Part shown: positions 47,858 to 56,690 of the stretch, in pieces | Layout of the letters: each line of letters opens with the position of its first letter | Numbering within the stretch: position 1 is the first letter of the stretch | Source of the DNA: Azospirillum sp. TSH64 | GTDB lineage: Bacteria; Pseudomonadota; Alphaproteobacteria; Azospirillales; Azospirillaceae | Reading direction: 5' to 3' | DNA length: 64,000 bases | Assembly (NCBI RefSeq): GCF_003116035.1 | Contig: NZ_LGQW01000015.1 | Coordinates: forward strand, 206,218 to 270,217 | The notes under the pieces: model-generated | The model's database searches: none | What the model saw: the letters and a program-made list of their open reading frames with translations, nothing else | Told to the model about the DNA's origin: nothing | Made by a program: the position numbers and the translations under genes

Positions 47858-49183
47858 ATGGCTAATAAAAATACTTATTACGACGATGCTTTGCCCCTAA
47901 TTGTAGAGTCTTTCGTTCAGTATTTGGGTGTGGAGGCTCTTCAGGACCACGCTATCCTTCGTGATGCTGAAGGTTCTCTTACGTTGATTTTGCGGAAGGA
48001 CATCCCTTCGGACATTCGAAGAGTGTTGGAAATATCTATCTTTAATATAGTTGGTACATATGCGGGAAGTGTTGGTGTTGGCACGCCTGAAGAATTGTTT
48101 GATGAAAGTCTTGCGGATGATATTCATGATCGCTGGGAGTTTGTTAAGTGCTCCAGCGGTGAGTATTTTGTCCGTATGATTGAGCGTCGTCTTGTTGGTC
48201 AAGATTGGCTGCGTGATATTCAGCCTAGCATTCCTGGTGTGCCTCCGATTGTTGTTTTTGCTAGTCACAAAGGTGGAGTGGGCCGGTCGACTGCGCTTTC
48301 CGTAGCATGCGCTGAATTTGCTTCGAGAGGGAAATCTATTCTCGCTATTGATTTAGATCTTGAAGCTCCTGGCTTGGGTGGAATGTTTTTGCCTGAGGGA
48401 AGTATTCCGGAATTTGGTGCTCTTGATTACTATGTTGAGAATGGTCGAGGCAATGTTGATGACAACTTCCTTAACCGTATGGTTGCAGTAAGTCCCCTTA
48501 CTGATGGTCAAGGGCAGGTAATGATTGTGCCTGCCGTTGGTCAACGGTGTTACGATTTTCCACAAAACGTGATTGGGAAATTGTCTCGAGCATATCTCGA
48601 AGACATAGAGCCCAACGGAAGTAAGGCTCTTACTTTTTTAGATCAGACCCGAGCGATGATCCAAGATTTGTGCCGCAATGGTAGCTATGACGCGATTTTT
48701 GTTGATGCGCGTGCTGGTCTCAATGAGACAACAGCGGCAACCGTTCAGGGATTGGGTGCCGATGTCTTATTTTTCGGAATTGATGCTCCGCAGACGTGGG
48801 AAGGATATCGCTACTTTCTGTCCCACTTAGCTCGCTTCAAGCCTGAGACTTCTGAAGACGATTGGCGCTTCCGTATTAAAATGGTTCACGCAAAGGCAGC
48901 TCCGGATCCTAAAGCATGGGCGCGGTTTCGTGATCACGCGTTTGAGCTGTTTGCTGATCATCTTTATGATGAACTAGGGGTTGATGAAGCTGATGCTGAG
49001 ACATCTTTCAGTTTTGACTTAGATGATTCAACTGCTCCACATTATGCTTGGCCAATTCTAGTGGACCCCAGCTATTTCGAATTCGACCCGCTTGCGAAGC
49101 GTGAACAATTTGCCGAGCCGATATATAATCGAACGTTCGGCCCCTTCCTCTCTGCTTTGTCAGACCGACTAGGTTTCAAATGA
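47858..49183 (+). CDS. KGGVGR-motif ParA/MinD-like ATPase
   Basis: A 441-residue protein. The N-terminal ~125 residues are unrecognised. Then comes a deviant Walker A, FASHKGGVGRSTA (KGGVGRST 138-145), with Arg in place of the usual Lys, ILAIDLDLEAPGLG (about 161-174), and Walker B YDAIFVDARAGLNE (about 277-290). This is the SIMIBI fold with the KGGVGR variant, seen in proteins often found beside defence genes (family knowledge). It overlaps the next gene by 4 bp (ATGA). AT-rich codon use matches its two partners. Confidence 0.8.
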   Translation: MANKNTYYDDALPLIVESFVQYLGVEALQDHAILRDAEGSLTLILRKDIPSDIRRVLEISIFNIVGTYAGSVGVGTPEELFDESLADDIHDRWEFVKCSSGEYFVRMIERRLVGQDWLRDIQPSIPGVPPIVVFASHKGGVGRSTALSVACAEFASRGKSILAIDLDLEAPGLGGMFLPEGSIPEFGALDYYVENGRGNVDDNFLNRMVAVSPLTDGQGQVMIVPAVGQRCYDFPQNVIGKLSRAYLEDIEPNGSKALTFLDQTRAMIQDLCRNGSYDAIFVDARAGLNETTAATVQGLGADVLFFGIDAPQTWEGYRYFLSHLARFKPETSEDDWRFRIKMVHAKAAPDPKAWARFRDHAFELFADHLYDELGVDEADAETSFSFDLDDSTAPHYAWPILVDPSYFEFDPLAKREQFAEPIYNRTFGPFLSALSDRLGFK

Positions 49184-50634
49184 CCAAGAACGATGACCTC
49201 GAAGCAATCCGCATCTTTTTGCGCTCACTTGACCCCAGAGCTTCGTCTGAGGCCAATTCACCATTGCCTTTGGGTGATTTGTACGCACCTTCTGCCCATG
49301 CCAACGCTTTAGATCCGAACCGTCCTTTAGTCGTTGGAAATAGAGGGGTTGGAAAGAGCGTCTGGTCTGGCGTTTTGGCCGATGAGGTGTCTCGCCTTTC
49401 TGTGGCCGATGATTACCCGAAGCTTCGCCTCAATTCTATGAAGGTGGAGCTTGGTTTTCATCAGGCAGCTGGAAAGGACGAAGGTGTTGCGCCGTCTCCG
49501 AGATTGCTCGAAAGGCTTCTTCGGAGTGGGATTGATACATACGATATTTGGAATGCAGTATTGTTCCGGGCAGTTTCGCCGTTTATTGGTCACAATCCTC
49601 ACAATAAAATCATTGATACCATTAATTGGATGTCAGAAGAAGTTGAGGATGCTGAGGAAATTCTGCGCTCTGCAGACAAATATTTTACAGCAAATGGATT
49701 TACGTTTGTATTGGTTTTTGATGCTCTTGATCAGTTAGGGAAAACTTGGTCTGAAATTCAGCCTCTTACGGAGGGAATACTCAGGCTGGCGCTTGATATG
49801 TTGGGGTTTCGAGCGATGCGAGCCAAAGTATTTATGAGAACGGATCAGGTTAAGGATCCGGCTCTATTTCAATTCCCAGATGCTTCAAAAATGCGTGCTG
49901 GAAAGGTCGACCTCGAATGGCATGCAACAGAGTTGTACGGTCTTCTTTATACATTAATTAATAATAGTGATGAAGCAAGTGGCGCATTTTCGCGAATAGT
50001 TAAGGAAGTTGTGGGTAGGAGGGCATCTCCTGAATACCTTGACGATAAGGATGACCAGATTGCGGTATTTAATGCAATAGCTGGAGAGTTTATGGGGTCC
50101 GATCGTCGTCGTGGCCGTACATACACTTGGATTATCGATCATCTGGCTGATGCTTTTGGTGAGACAACTCCTCGCAGTTTCCTGATTGCGTTGCAACGCG
50201 CTGCGCAGTCTCGAAATAGGCCAGTATCGACCGCTATTGATTACGTCGGTATTCGCGAGGGGGTGCAACAAGCTTCGACAGTTCGAGTTGCGCAGCTTCA
50301 GGAAGATTACCCATGGATTTTGCAAACCCTCGAAGATCTTGCAGGACTCGAGGTTCCTTGTCATCAGAGCCAATTTATAGACAGATGGCGCGAAAGGAAA
50401 ACAGTGAAAGTTATCAAAGAGATAACTGAGAAAAGCAAACGGCCAGGTCCAATTGAACTAGAGCACTCTTTCTTTTCTGAAGAGGACGCCCTGATTGAAT
50501 CTCTTAAAACTATCGGAGTTGTTGAAGAACGGTCGGCAGATAAGATCAATATGCCTGACATCTTCCGAGTAGCCGCAAAAATTAAGCGTCGAGGTGGGGT
50601 TCGACCTCCTGTTTCGGGAGCAAAACGCGGATAG
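49180..50634 (+). CDS. P-loop NTPase partner of the KGGVGR ATPase
   Basis: A 484-residue protein. Walker A is VVGNRGVGKSVW (GNRGVGKS, residues 53-60) and Walker B is FVLVFDALDQLG (about 176-187). RAKVFMRTDQ further on resembles a sensor strand. The C-terminal ~150 residues look like winged-helix segments (ALIESLKTIGVVEERSADKI). It may be a STAND- or KAP-like ATPase; I cannot assign a known family. Translational coupling to the KGGVGR gene indicates a complex. It ends with a basic tail and a terminator follows. Confidence 0.75.
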   Translation: MTKNDDLEAIRIFLRSLDPRASSEANSPLPLGDLYAPSAHANALDPNRPLVVGNRGVGKSVWSGVLADEVSRLSVADDYPKLRLNSMKVELGFHQAAGKDEGVAPSPRLLERLLRSGIDTYDIWNAVLFRAVSPFIGHNPHNKIIDTINWMSEEVEDAEEILRSADKYFTANGFTFVLVFDALDQLGKTWSEIQPLTEGILRLALDMLGFRAMRAKVFMRTDQVKDPALFQFPDASKMRAGKVDLEWHATELYGLLYTLINNSDEASGAFSRIVKEVVGRRASPEYLDDKDDQIAVFNAIAGEFMGSDRRRGRTYTWIIDHLADAFGETTPRSFLIALQRAAQSRNRPVSTAIDYVGIREGVQQASTVRVAQLQEDYPWILQTLEDLAGLEVPCHQSQFIDRWRERKTVKVIKEITEKSKRPGPIELEHSFFSEEDALIESLKTIGVVEERSADKINMPDIFRVAAKIKRRGGVRPPVSGAKRG

Positions 50635-50957
50635 GCACATGCTTGCCAAATAAAGGGAAGAAATGACAGTAATAATCTCGTTTAGATTGTCCTTGACGTG
50701 CCGCCCCAACGGAGCGACCCTTCCCCCGGAGCCTCAGAACCTCCCCATAGGCGGCAAGCCACCCGCGCGTTTTCGCGAAGTGGCTCTTTTCATGCTCGGA
50801 CTCTGTCCGTAGCATGCCCCTTTGCCGGGGGTCGGATAATACAACACCCGCAAGGGGAATAGTCCGGCCTGACCTATGCAGGTTCTGAACCCCCGGCGCC
50901 AGGGCGGTCCTCAGAAGCCCTCCTGTTGCCGGCAACGCCGCATAGGAGGGCATCGCC
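50635..50957. other. Intergenic region after the three-gene operon
   Basis: 323 bp with no gene. It contains the terminator at 50757-50790 and a weaker hairpin (CCCCTTTGCCGGG ... CCCGCAAGGGG) near 50816-50853. The base composition returns to GC-rich here, marking the right border of the AT-rich cargo. Confidence 0.5.
50757..50790 (+). terminator. Rho-independent terminator downstream of the operon
   Basis: The stem AGCCAC...CGCG / CGCG..GTGGCT with a short loop is followed by CTTTTC. It lies ~120 bp after the NTPase stop. Confidence 0.6.
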
Positions 50958-51776
50958 ATGGAAGCCATGGGCGACAACGGGCAAGTCATGCCCGCGTTAT
51001 CTCTGTCCGACATCGACACAGCCACCAACGGCGAGCCGCGCATCGTTGACCTGCGCCTTGCCGAAGCTCTGGGCTTCAAGAAGCCCCGCGATATTCGTCC
51101 CCTGATCGAGCGCCATATTGACACCTTGGAGCGGCTTGGCGGAATTTGCCGCACCGTGCGGCAAAATCCCGGAAGGGGTCGCCCCGCCACCGAGTTCTGG
51201 CTGACGAAGAAGCAGGCCGTCTATCTCTGCACCAAGGCCGAGACCGAACGCGCCATCACTGTCACCATCCAGATCGTCGAGCTGTTCGACGCCGTGACCG
51301 GCGGGGCCGCGCATCCCGCCCTGGCGCCGGTCCTCACCCGCGCCGACCTCGACGCCATCGACCGCCGCGCCCGCCGGATCGGGCAGGAGGAGGAGCAACG
51401 GGCGCGCTCCGCCCTGACCGACCGGGCGCTCGACCGTCTGCGCCGGGGCGAGCGGATCGACATCGCCTCGCTGTCCGCCGCCCGGCCGGATGAGCCCGCC
51501 GCTCTGCCCCCGCCGCCCGCCCGGACGCGCGAGGAGAGCATGGACCTCGCCCTTGCCCATCTGCGCGCCCTGCCGCCCGAGCTGCGGCAGGAGGGCTTCC
51601 GCCTGATGCACGCCATCAAGGCCCACAGCGACGCCCTGAAGGCGCTGAAGGCCGCGACCGAGGCGATCAACTCTCCGCTCGACACCATCGCCGAAATCCT
51701 GGAACGCGAGGCGACCCTCATCCGCCAGACCATCGCCGCCCAGGCGGGCCGGGCCGGGCAGGGGGACCGGGCATGA
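50958..51776 (+). CDS. Phage antirepressor-like DNA-binding protein, 272 aa
   Basis: The N-terminal ~90 residues fit phage antirepressor/regulator proteins: DLRLAEALGFKKPRDIRPLI, ERHIDTLERLGGICRTVRQN, RPATEFWLTKKQAVYLCTKA. The remainder is a long charged helical region with an Ala-rich end. The role is inferred as element gene regulation. ATG 50958 lies after taggagggcatcgcc. It overlaps the parA-like gene by 4 bp. Confidence 0.7.
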   Translation: MEAMGDNGQVMPALSLSDIDTATNGEPRIVDLRLAEALGFKKPRDIRPLIERHIDTLERLGGICRTVRQNPGRGRPATEFWLTKKQAVYLCTKAETERAITVTIQIVELFDAVTGGAAHPALAPVLTRADLDAIDRRARRIGQEEEQRARSALTDRALDRLRRGERIDIASLSAARPDEPAALPPPPARTREESMDLALAHLRALPPELRQEGFRLMHAIKAHSDALKALKAATEAINSPLDTIAEILEREATLIRQTIAAQAGRAGQGDRA

Positions 51777-52393
51777 GGACGATCCTGGTGGTCCAGGGGA
51801 AGGGCGGCGGTCCGAAGACCGCCACCGTCCGCAATCTGGCCGTCGCGGCCGCCGTCGCCGGCCGGCGGGTGGGCACGCTCGACACCGACCCGCAAGGCTC
51901 GCTGACCCACTGGCACGGCCTGCGCCCGGCCGACGCCGCCGCGATCCTCCACGAACAGCGTCCGCTGGGCGCGGTGACGGAGCGGCCGACTCCGCCCGGC
52001 CTCGACCTGCTGGTGATCGACACCCCGACCGCGGTGGAGAATTTCCCCCAAGCGACCGCCCTGCTGTTCGACTGCGCCGATCTGGTGCTGGTGCCCGTCC
52101 GCCCCGGCCCGGAGGATCTGGTCAGCATGCAGGCCATGCTGCCCTACCTGCGCGCCCGGCGCCGGCCGCTGCGTCTGCTGCTGAGCCAGGTCGTCCCGCG
52201 CCAGCGCGAGACCGCCGACGCCCGCGCCATCGTCTCCGCCATGGGGGCGGTGGCGCCGGTGGAGATCCCGCAGCTTCAGGAGGTGTCGCGCAGCTTCATC
52301 GCCGGGCTGGGCACCGCGGAGATCCCAGGCACCCGCACCGGCCCGCTGTTCCGCGACCTCTGGCTCCACCTGTCCGCCGCGATGGAGGGCTGA
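51773..52393 (+). CDS. ParA-like ATPase with unusual P-loop
   Basis: A 206-residue SIMIBI-class ATPase: ILVVQGKGGGPKTATVRNLA, GTLDTDPQGSLTHW (DTDPQ switch), DLLVIDTPTAVENF (Walker B), VLVPVRPGPEDLVS. The P-loop reads KGGGPKTA where ParA has KGGVGKTT, with Pro before the catalytic Lys. It probably serves partition or maintenance of the element. It is coupled to the antirepressor-like gene (ATGA) and lies 4 bp before the DUF3102 gene. Confidence 0.8.
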   Translation: MRTILVVQGKGGGPKTATVRNLAVAAAVAGRRVGTLDTDPQGSLTHWHGLRPADAAAILHEQRPLGAVTERPTPPGLDLLVIDTPTAVENFPQATALLFDCADLVLVPVRPGPEDLVSMQAMLPYLRARRRPLRLLLSQVVPRQRETADARAIVSAMGAVAPVEIPQLQEVSRSFIAGLGTAEIPGTRTGPLFRDLWLHLSAAMEG

Positions 52394-52397
52394 CCCC

Positions 52398-53129
52398 ATG
52401 TCCCGACCCGGTTCCGGGCCGAAGCACAATCCCAGGCCGCCCGCCCGCCGCAGCCTGGGCGACGCCCGCCTGTCGATGCTGGCCACCCCGCGCCCGCTGA
52501 CCACGCGGGCCGAGTTCGCCGCCGACATCCGCCGCGAATGGTCGAACGCTCTGGAGGCGACCATCGCCGTCGGCCGCCGCCTGAACGAGGCCAAGGCGGC
52601 TCTGCCTCATGGCGAGTACGAGGCGATGGTGGCGACCGACCTTCCGTTCAGCACCTCCACCGCCCGCAAGCTGCGCGAGATCGCCGTCTTCGTGGACGAG
52701 GGGCAGGTGCCGCTGGACCGTCTGCCGGAAGCGATGAGCACCCTCTACGCCATCGCCACCCTGCCGGACGACACCCGCCAACAGGCCCTGGACGCCGGCA
52801 CGATCCACCCGGCGGTGACGAGAGGGGAGGTGGAGGCGCTGAAGGTGCCGGCGGTGACGCCGGCGCCGGCCCGGCCGGTGGGGGAGGGGGCCGCTCCGGT
52901 CCCGGCGCCGCGCGAGGCACGCTTCGCGGCGGCGTTGTCGCTGCCGTGGAGCACGGACCCGAACGATCCGGGGGCCATCACCGTCGAGCTGGACGGCGTG
53001 CGCCGCTACCTGCTGGTGATGGTGGCGCCGGATCCGGCGGCGGCCGACGTGGTGCGGCATGTGGTGGAACTGCATAACGGGGTGCTCGGTCGATCGTCCG
53101 GGGCGACCCGGATGGAGGACGTTCAATAA
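52398..53129 (+). CDS. DUF3102-like protein, possible ParB analogue
   Basis: A 243-residue protein. The middle of the N-terminal half matches DUF3102: ALEATIAVGRRLNEAKAALP, HGEYEAMVATDLPFSTSTAR, KLREIAVFVDEGQVPLDRLP. It carries a likely HTH. The position after a ParA-like ATPase suggests a centromere-binding partner (inference). The Pro/Ala-rich linker leads to a small C-terminal domain. Confidence 0.65.
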   Translation: MSRPGSGPKHNPRPPARRSLGDARLSMLATPRPLTTRAEFAADIRREWSNALEATIAVGRRLNEAKAALPHGEYEAMVATDLPFSTSTARKLREIAVFVDEGQVPLDRLPEAMSTLYAIATLPDDTRQQALDAGTIHPAVTRGEVEALKVPAVTPAPARPVGEGAAPVPAPREARFAAALSLPWSTDPNDPGAITVELDGVRRYLLVMVAPDPAAADVVRHVVELHNGVLGRSSGATRMEDVQ

Positions 53130-53344
53130 CCAGAGTAGGACGATCGCCGTTCACGCTCGCCTGCTGCCAACGTTCCGAGTTGTTCAAGATGGACCTGACA
53201 TTTCAAATGTTCTACCTTTGTTCTTTCTATGCGTTAATATCACGGCTGGCGATTGGCGAAGGGGATTCACACGCCCCGCTGGTTCTGTAAGATCACGGCC
53301 TGTTGGCGCCGCAGGCGCCAGGCGAATGCCAAAGGGAATGGGAC

Positions 53345-54100
53345 ATGGCGACCTCATCGATCGAGTGGACGGAATCAACCTGGAACCCGGTTGCCGGCTG
53401 CACGGTGATCTCGCCCGGCTGCACCAATTGCTATGCCATGCGGATGGCTGCTCGGCTGGAGGCGATGGGCACGGCCAAATATGCCGGGACCACTCGGCGG
53501 AGTGGTGACCGGGCTGTCTGGACCGGGCGGATTAACCTCGATGAGGCGGCATTACAGGCTCCCCGCAGTTGGAAGAAGCCGCAGCGTATCTTTGTCAATT
53601 CGATGAGCGACCTGTTCCACGAGGCGGTTCCTGTGGAGTTCGTTCGGCGCGTGTGGGAGGCCATGGCCGATGCCCATTGGCACACCTACCAGATCCTGAC
53701 CAAGCGGCCCGAGCGGATGGCCAGCCTGCTCGCCCAGCCGGAGTTTGCGGTCCTCCCCAACGTATGGCTCGGTACCAGCGTGGAAGATGGCCAGTATGTG
53801 GAACGGATCGACCATTTACGCATCACGCCGGCGGCGGTTCGCTTCGTCTCCTTCGAGCCGCTGATCGGGCCGGTGGACAATGCCAACTTGAGCGGCATCG
53901 ACTGGGCGATCGTCGGCGGTGAGTCGGGTCCCAAGGCCAGGCCGATGGAAAGCGCCTGGATCGATACCATCCACGATGCCTGCAAGGCACACGGCACCGC
54001 CTTCTTCTTCAAGCAGTGGGGGGGCCGGAACAAGAAGGCAGCCGGCCGCACCTATAGCGGCCGAACCTGGGATGAATACCCGGCGGCAGCAGCTCCCTGA
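53345..54100 (+). CDS. DUF5131 (phage Gp37/Gp68) three-Cys-motif protein
   Basis: A 251-residue protein. The motif GCTVISPGCTNCYA has Cys at residues 19, 26 and 29, the three-Cys pattern of this family, which is thought to be related to radical SAM enzymes. Further family marks are SIEWTESTWNPVAGC, MSDLFHEAVP, QILTKRPERM, NVWLGTSVED, FEPLIGPV and DWAIVGGESGPKARPM. It is convergent with its known genomic partner tcmP, which ends 10 bp away. The substrate is unknown. Confidence 0.9.
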   Translation: MATSSIEWTESTWNPVAGCTVISPGCTNCYAMRMAARLEAMGTAKYAGTTRRSGDRAVWTGRINLDEAALQAPRSWKKPQRIFVNSMSDLFHEAVPVEFVRRVWEAMADAHWHTYQILTKRPERMASLLAQPEFAVLPNVWLGTSVEDGQYVERIDHLRITPAAVRFVSFEPLIGPVDNANLSGIDWAIVGGESGPKARPMESAWIDTIHDACKAHGTAFFFKQWGGRNKKAAGRTYSGRTWDEYPAAAAP

Positions 54101-54109
54101 CGTCGACGG

Positions 54110-55390
54110 TCAGCGCGCTGGAGGACGGAAGCTGAAGAAGGTTGGTTGGTCAGTGATCTGTACTCGGTCCTTCCAATCCAGCTTCGTAGCGCGTGGCATC
54201 GGTCGACCTTCGGCCGTCAGTAACTGCACTTCGTTTTCCTGCCTCAAGGCGACCAGGACGTCGGACATCTGTAGTGAAATGGCCGGTGTCTGATTGCAGA
54301 TGGTGCGGTACAACTCCCCGACCGAAATTGACGTGCCATTCTTCTGGCATATTGCGTGGATGAGAGGGGGCAACTCGGCCAACAGAGCGGACTGAGACAG
54401 GGTGTTGGCCTGTTCATCGAATTGGAACATGAAATCTAATTCGGGTTGGGCGTTGTCTCGTGTCGAGTCGTACCCCAGCATGCGCAGACCGGCACGCCCA
54501 TGATGCACGAAGTGATTGTGTAGCTCCCAATGCTGCGCGCCCATTTCATCCCGTGCTTTCGGGTGGGTGGACAGATGAAGGAGCCAATAGGATCGATGGC
54601 TTTCTGGGGACTTCACATAAAAGCAGGTATAGAACGGTGCACCAGTCAACGCGACGATCCGTTCATATAGGAAATGCTGGATCATCCAGCGCCAACCGCG
54701 CTGTTCACTCTTAATCTGCAACATGTGCAGTACGTCATCCCTTGTAAGCCCTGTCGGCAGAATACCTTTTAGGAATGCCTCGTCGTTAGACAGATAATTG
54801 ATAAGCGCATCGACGCTGAAGGTTAAGACGATTTCCGGATGTTCCAGTTCTGTGAGGATGCGGCGGATCGAGAAGAAGGATACTGTGTTGTATCCATACT
54901 GATCTAGAAAAAAAATAGCCCTATGCGCTCGTCCACGTGACTTTACTTTTTCAAGAATGGTGGAGCACTGTTCTTCGAATGTCGAGTTGATGATATGAGC
55001 GCTTTGGTCGAGTCGCTTGGCGTGTGGGCCGGTAGCGATTTCGTTCCGGAGGAACTCAACGCTGGAGGCCATCTTCTCGACAAAGATGAAGTTGGCGTTG
55101 AGGTGGAAAGGCTTCCGTCGAGCCAGATCAAACTCGGCCTGCATCGCCGCAATCTCATTCAACATGATGATCGGCGATCCGGGGGCGAGCCCGGTCTCGT
55201 ACGTGTACAGCCCACCGCCAGCGAAACCGTCGACTAATGTGAGGTTCAGCCTGTCATGTGTAGGGTTTGAAGTCAGGACTTCGATATATCGCCGTAAGTA
55301 AGCACGCAGCACAGCGTGCTTGGCTCGGCTATGCTCTTCAAGCAAGGGTGGCGGGTTTCCGATAAGCCATTCGTATTTGTCGCCTGACAT
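54110..55390 (-). CDS. tcmP: Three-Cys-motif partner protein TcmP
   Basis: A 426-residue protein of the TcmP family, recognised by HSRAKHAVLRAYLRRYIEVL, LVDGFAGGGLYTYE (Rossmann/methyltransferase-like loop), GSPIIMLNE, FFLDQYGYNTVSF, and a C-terminal winged-helix-like part. The start at 55390 is preceded by caggtgg. Homologues occur next to three-Cys-motif genes; the biochemical role is not established. GC content is lower than in the rest of the element, a sign of separate acquisition. Confidence 0.85.
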   Translation of the reverse strand: MSGDKYEWLIGNPPPLLEEHSRAKHAVLRAYLRRYIEVLTSNPTHDRLNLTLVDGFAGGGLYTYETGLAPGSPIIMLNEIAAMQAEFDLARRKPFHLNANFIFVEKMASSVEFLRNEIATGPHAKRLDQSAHIINSTFEEQCSTILEKVKSRGRAHRAIFFLDQYGYNTVSFFSIRRILTELEHPEIVLTFSVDALINYLSNDEAFLKGILPTGLTRDDVLHMLQIKSEQRGWRWMIQHFLYERIVALTGAPFYTCFYVKSPESHRSYWLLHLSTHPKARDEMGAQHWELHNHFVHHGRAGLRMLGYDSTRDNAQPELDFMFQFDEQANTLSQSALLAELPPLIHAICQKNGTSISVGELYRTICNQTPAISLQMSDVLVALRQENEVQLLTAEGRPMPRATKLDWKDRVQITDQPTFFSFRPPAR

Positions 55391-55505
55391 GGAAAAGCCA
55401 CCTGACTGATGCAACTCCACAGAGTGTTCTATGGTGGAGAGGTGTCGTCAAGATGGCTTTGCAAGAGTGAGTTTCCCTATGGGTTTGTCATGTCACGAAT
55501 GGGTC

Positions 55506-55544
55506 GGACCAGACAGACCGTTACGATGTAGCTTGGCGCAGCCT
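55506..55544 (+). repeat. Repeat copy A flanking the HNH gene
   Basis: The sequence beginning GGACCAGACAGACCGTTACG and ending TTGGCGCAGCCTG is closely similar to copy B at 56691-56729 (same orientation) and to copy C at 56741-56780 (inverted, sharing GGACCAGACAGA exactly). A and B bracket the HNH gene as degenerate direct repeats. The region 55421-55632 has no other feature. Confidence 0.55.
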
Positions 55545-55632
55545 GCAAGATGCGTTAGGTCTGCTGCGATACAATCGATACCCTCAGTCCGGTCTGCTCT
55601 GGTCGGTTAATGAATGCACTAAGATTAACGCA

Positions 55633-56574
55633 TTATTTCTGAGAGCTGGTTGAACCTTCAGTTGACACCCATGTGCACTTTTTCTTTTTCGACCTCAGAT
55701 ATTCGCGATGCTTTTCAGTTAAACCACTCACGGAATGGTCTTTAGGGTTGCCGAGCCCAGCACGTCTGCATTCTTCTGGCGTTAAATCCGGCGATACAAG
55801 CCAATTTCCATTATCGTCTAATGTAATGAGGTTTTTGTCGAAAGCTGCATCATAGCTTGGGTTCAAGAGGAGCCCGTTGTAAGGATTTATCCGGTCGGCA
55901 TTATCACATTCACTCCACGGAACAATGTGCGATGCCCGGAGCATTTCAGGGCGAGAAGTTCCCGTGGCGCAGCATTTGCCTGACCATATTTTCATCAAGT
56001 CACTGCGAAACTGTCCTTGGCCGACGCGCGCTTCCACTACTGCTGTACGTGTTGTTTTATCGGGTACCGATCGAGCAACAAGCGTTTCGAGGCCGATCCC
56101 CGACACTCCTTGTATGTTTGCAGATATAGCCTCAACAATTTTGCTAGCAACAGAGACTGGGATTTGGCAGAAATAGACCTGGTTTAAGCCACGAGAACTA
56201 AATGGTCCTCGATGCTCCTTTGGCAAGGTTATGCCTGAAAGGGTGTCTTTTCTGTCCAAAGCCGGCTTGGCGTCTATAAACTCGACCGGAAGCTTCCATC
56301 CAATTTCGTGCCATTTCTTGTGCTGTGCATCCAAACCCAGCGGTTTTTCAGAGTTGGGGATTGCAGTTTCTTTGGCAACACACAAACCCGTTATCAAATT
56401 TTTCCGGCAACATACAATCACCTCCCCGACCTTCACCGATGCCATCATCTCCCAGTGCCACTGAGGTTCTGTCAGAGATCCATCTTTTCTTCTGGTTTTG
56501 TTCGGGCACCAAAGAACCCCTGCCTCCCGCTGAGATTTGTATTCTTGACCCACATTTACCCACCACACAGCCAT
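55633..56574 (-). CDS. HNH endonuclease with EVE-like N-terminal domain
   Basis: A 313-residue protein from ATG 56574 (aggggatt upstream). The N-terminal ~140 residues (AVWWVNVGQEYKSQREAGVL, PQWHWEMMASVKVGEVIVCC) resemble EVE/PUA-like modified-base readers. The C-terminal domain is a GQ-x-x-FR-type HNH nuclease: VGQGQFRSDLMKIWSGKC, LRASHIVPWSECDNADRI, NPYNGLLLNPSYDAAFDKNL. This pattern fits modification-dependent (type IV-like) restriction. AT-rich relative to its surroundings and flanked by related repeats. Confidence 0.8.
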   Translation of the reverse strand: MAVWWVNVGQEYKSQREAGVLWCPNKTRRKDGSLTEPQWHWEMMASVKVGEVIVCCRKNLITGLCVAKETAIPNSEKPLGLDAQHKKWHEIGWKLPVEFIDAKPALDRKDTLSGITLPKEHRGPFSSRGLNQVYFCQIPVSVASKIVEAISANIQGVSGIGLETLVARSVPDKTTRTAVVEARVGQGQFRSDLMKIWSGKCCATGTSRPEMLRASHIVPWSECDNADRINPYNGLLLNPSYDAAFDKNLITLDDNGNWLVSPDLTPEECRRAGLGNPKDHSVSGLTEKHREYLRSKKKKCTWVSTEGSTSSQK

Positions 56575-56690
56575 GTCGCTAATCCCCTGATCGCAAAATT
56601 TCAGGCAAACTTTCTGCCATGCTTCTGTGAATTCTAGCCAAAGTTTATGCTTTGAAAAGAGCAACAACCATCGCAGAGGCTGTGGCGGGC

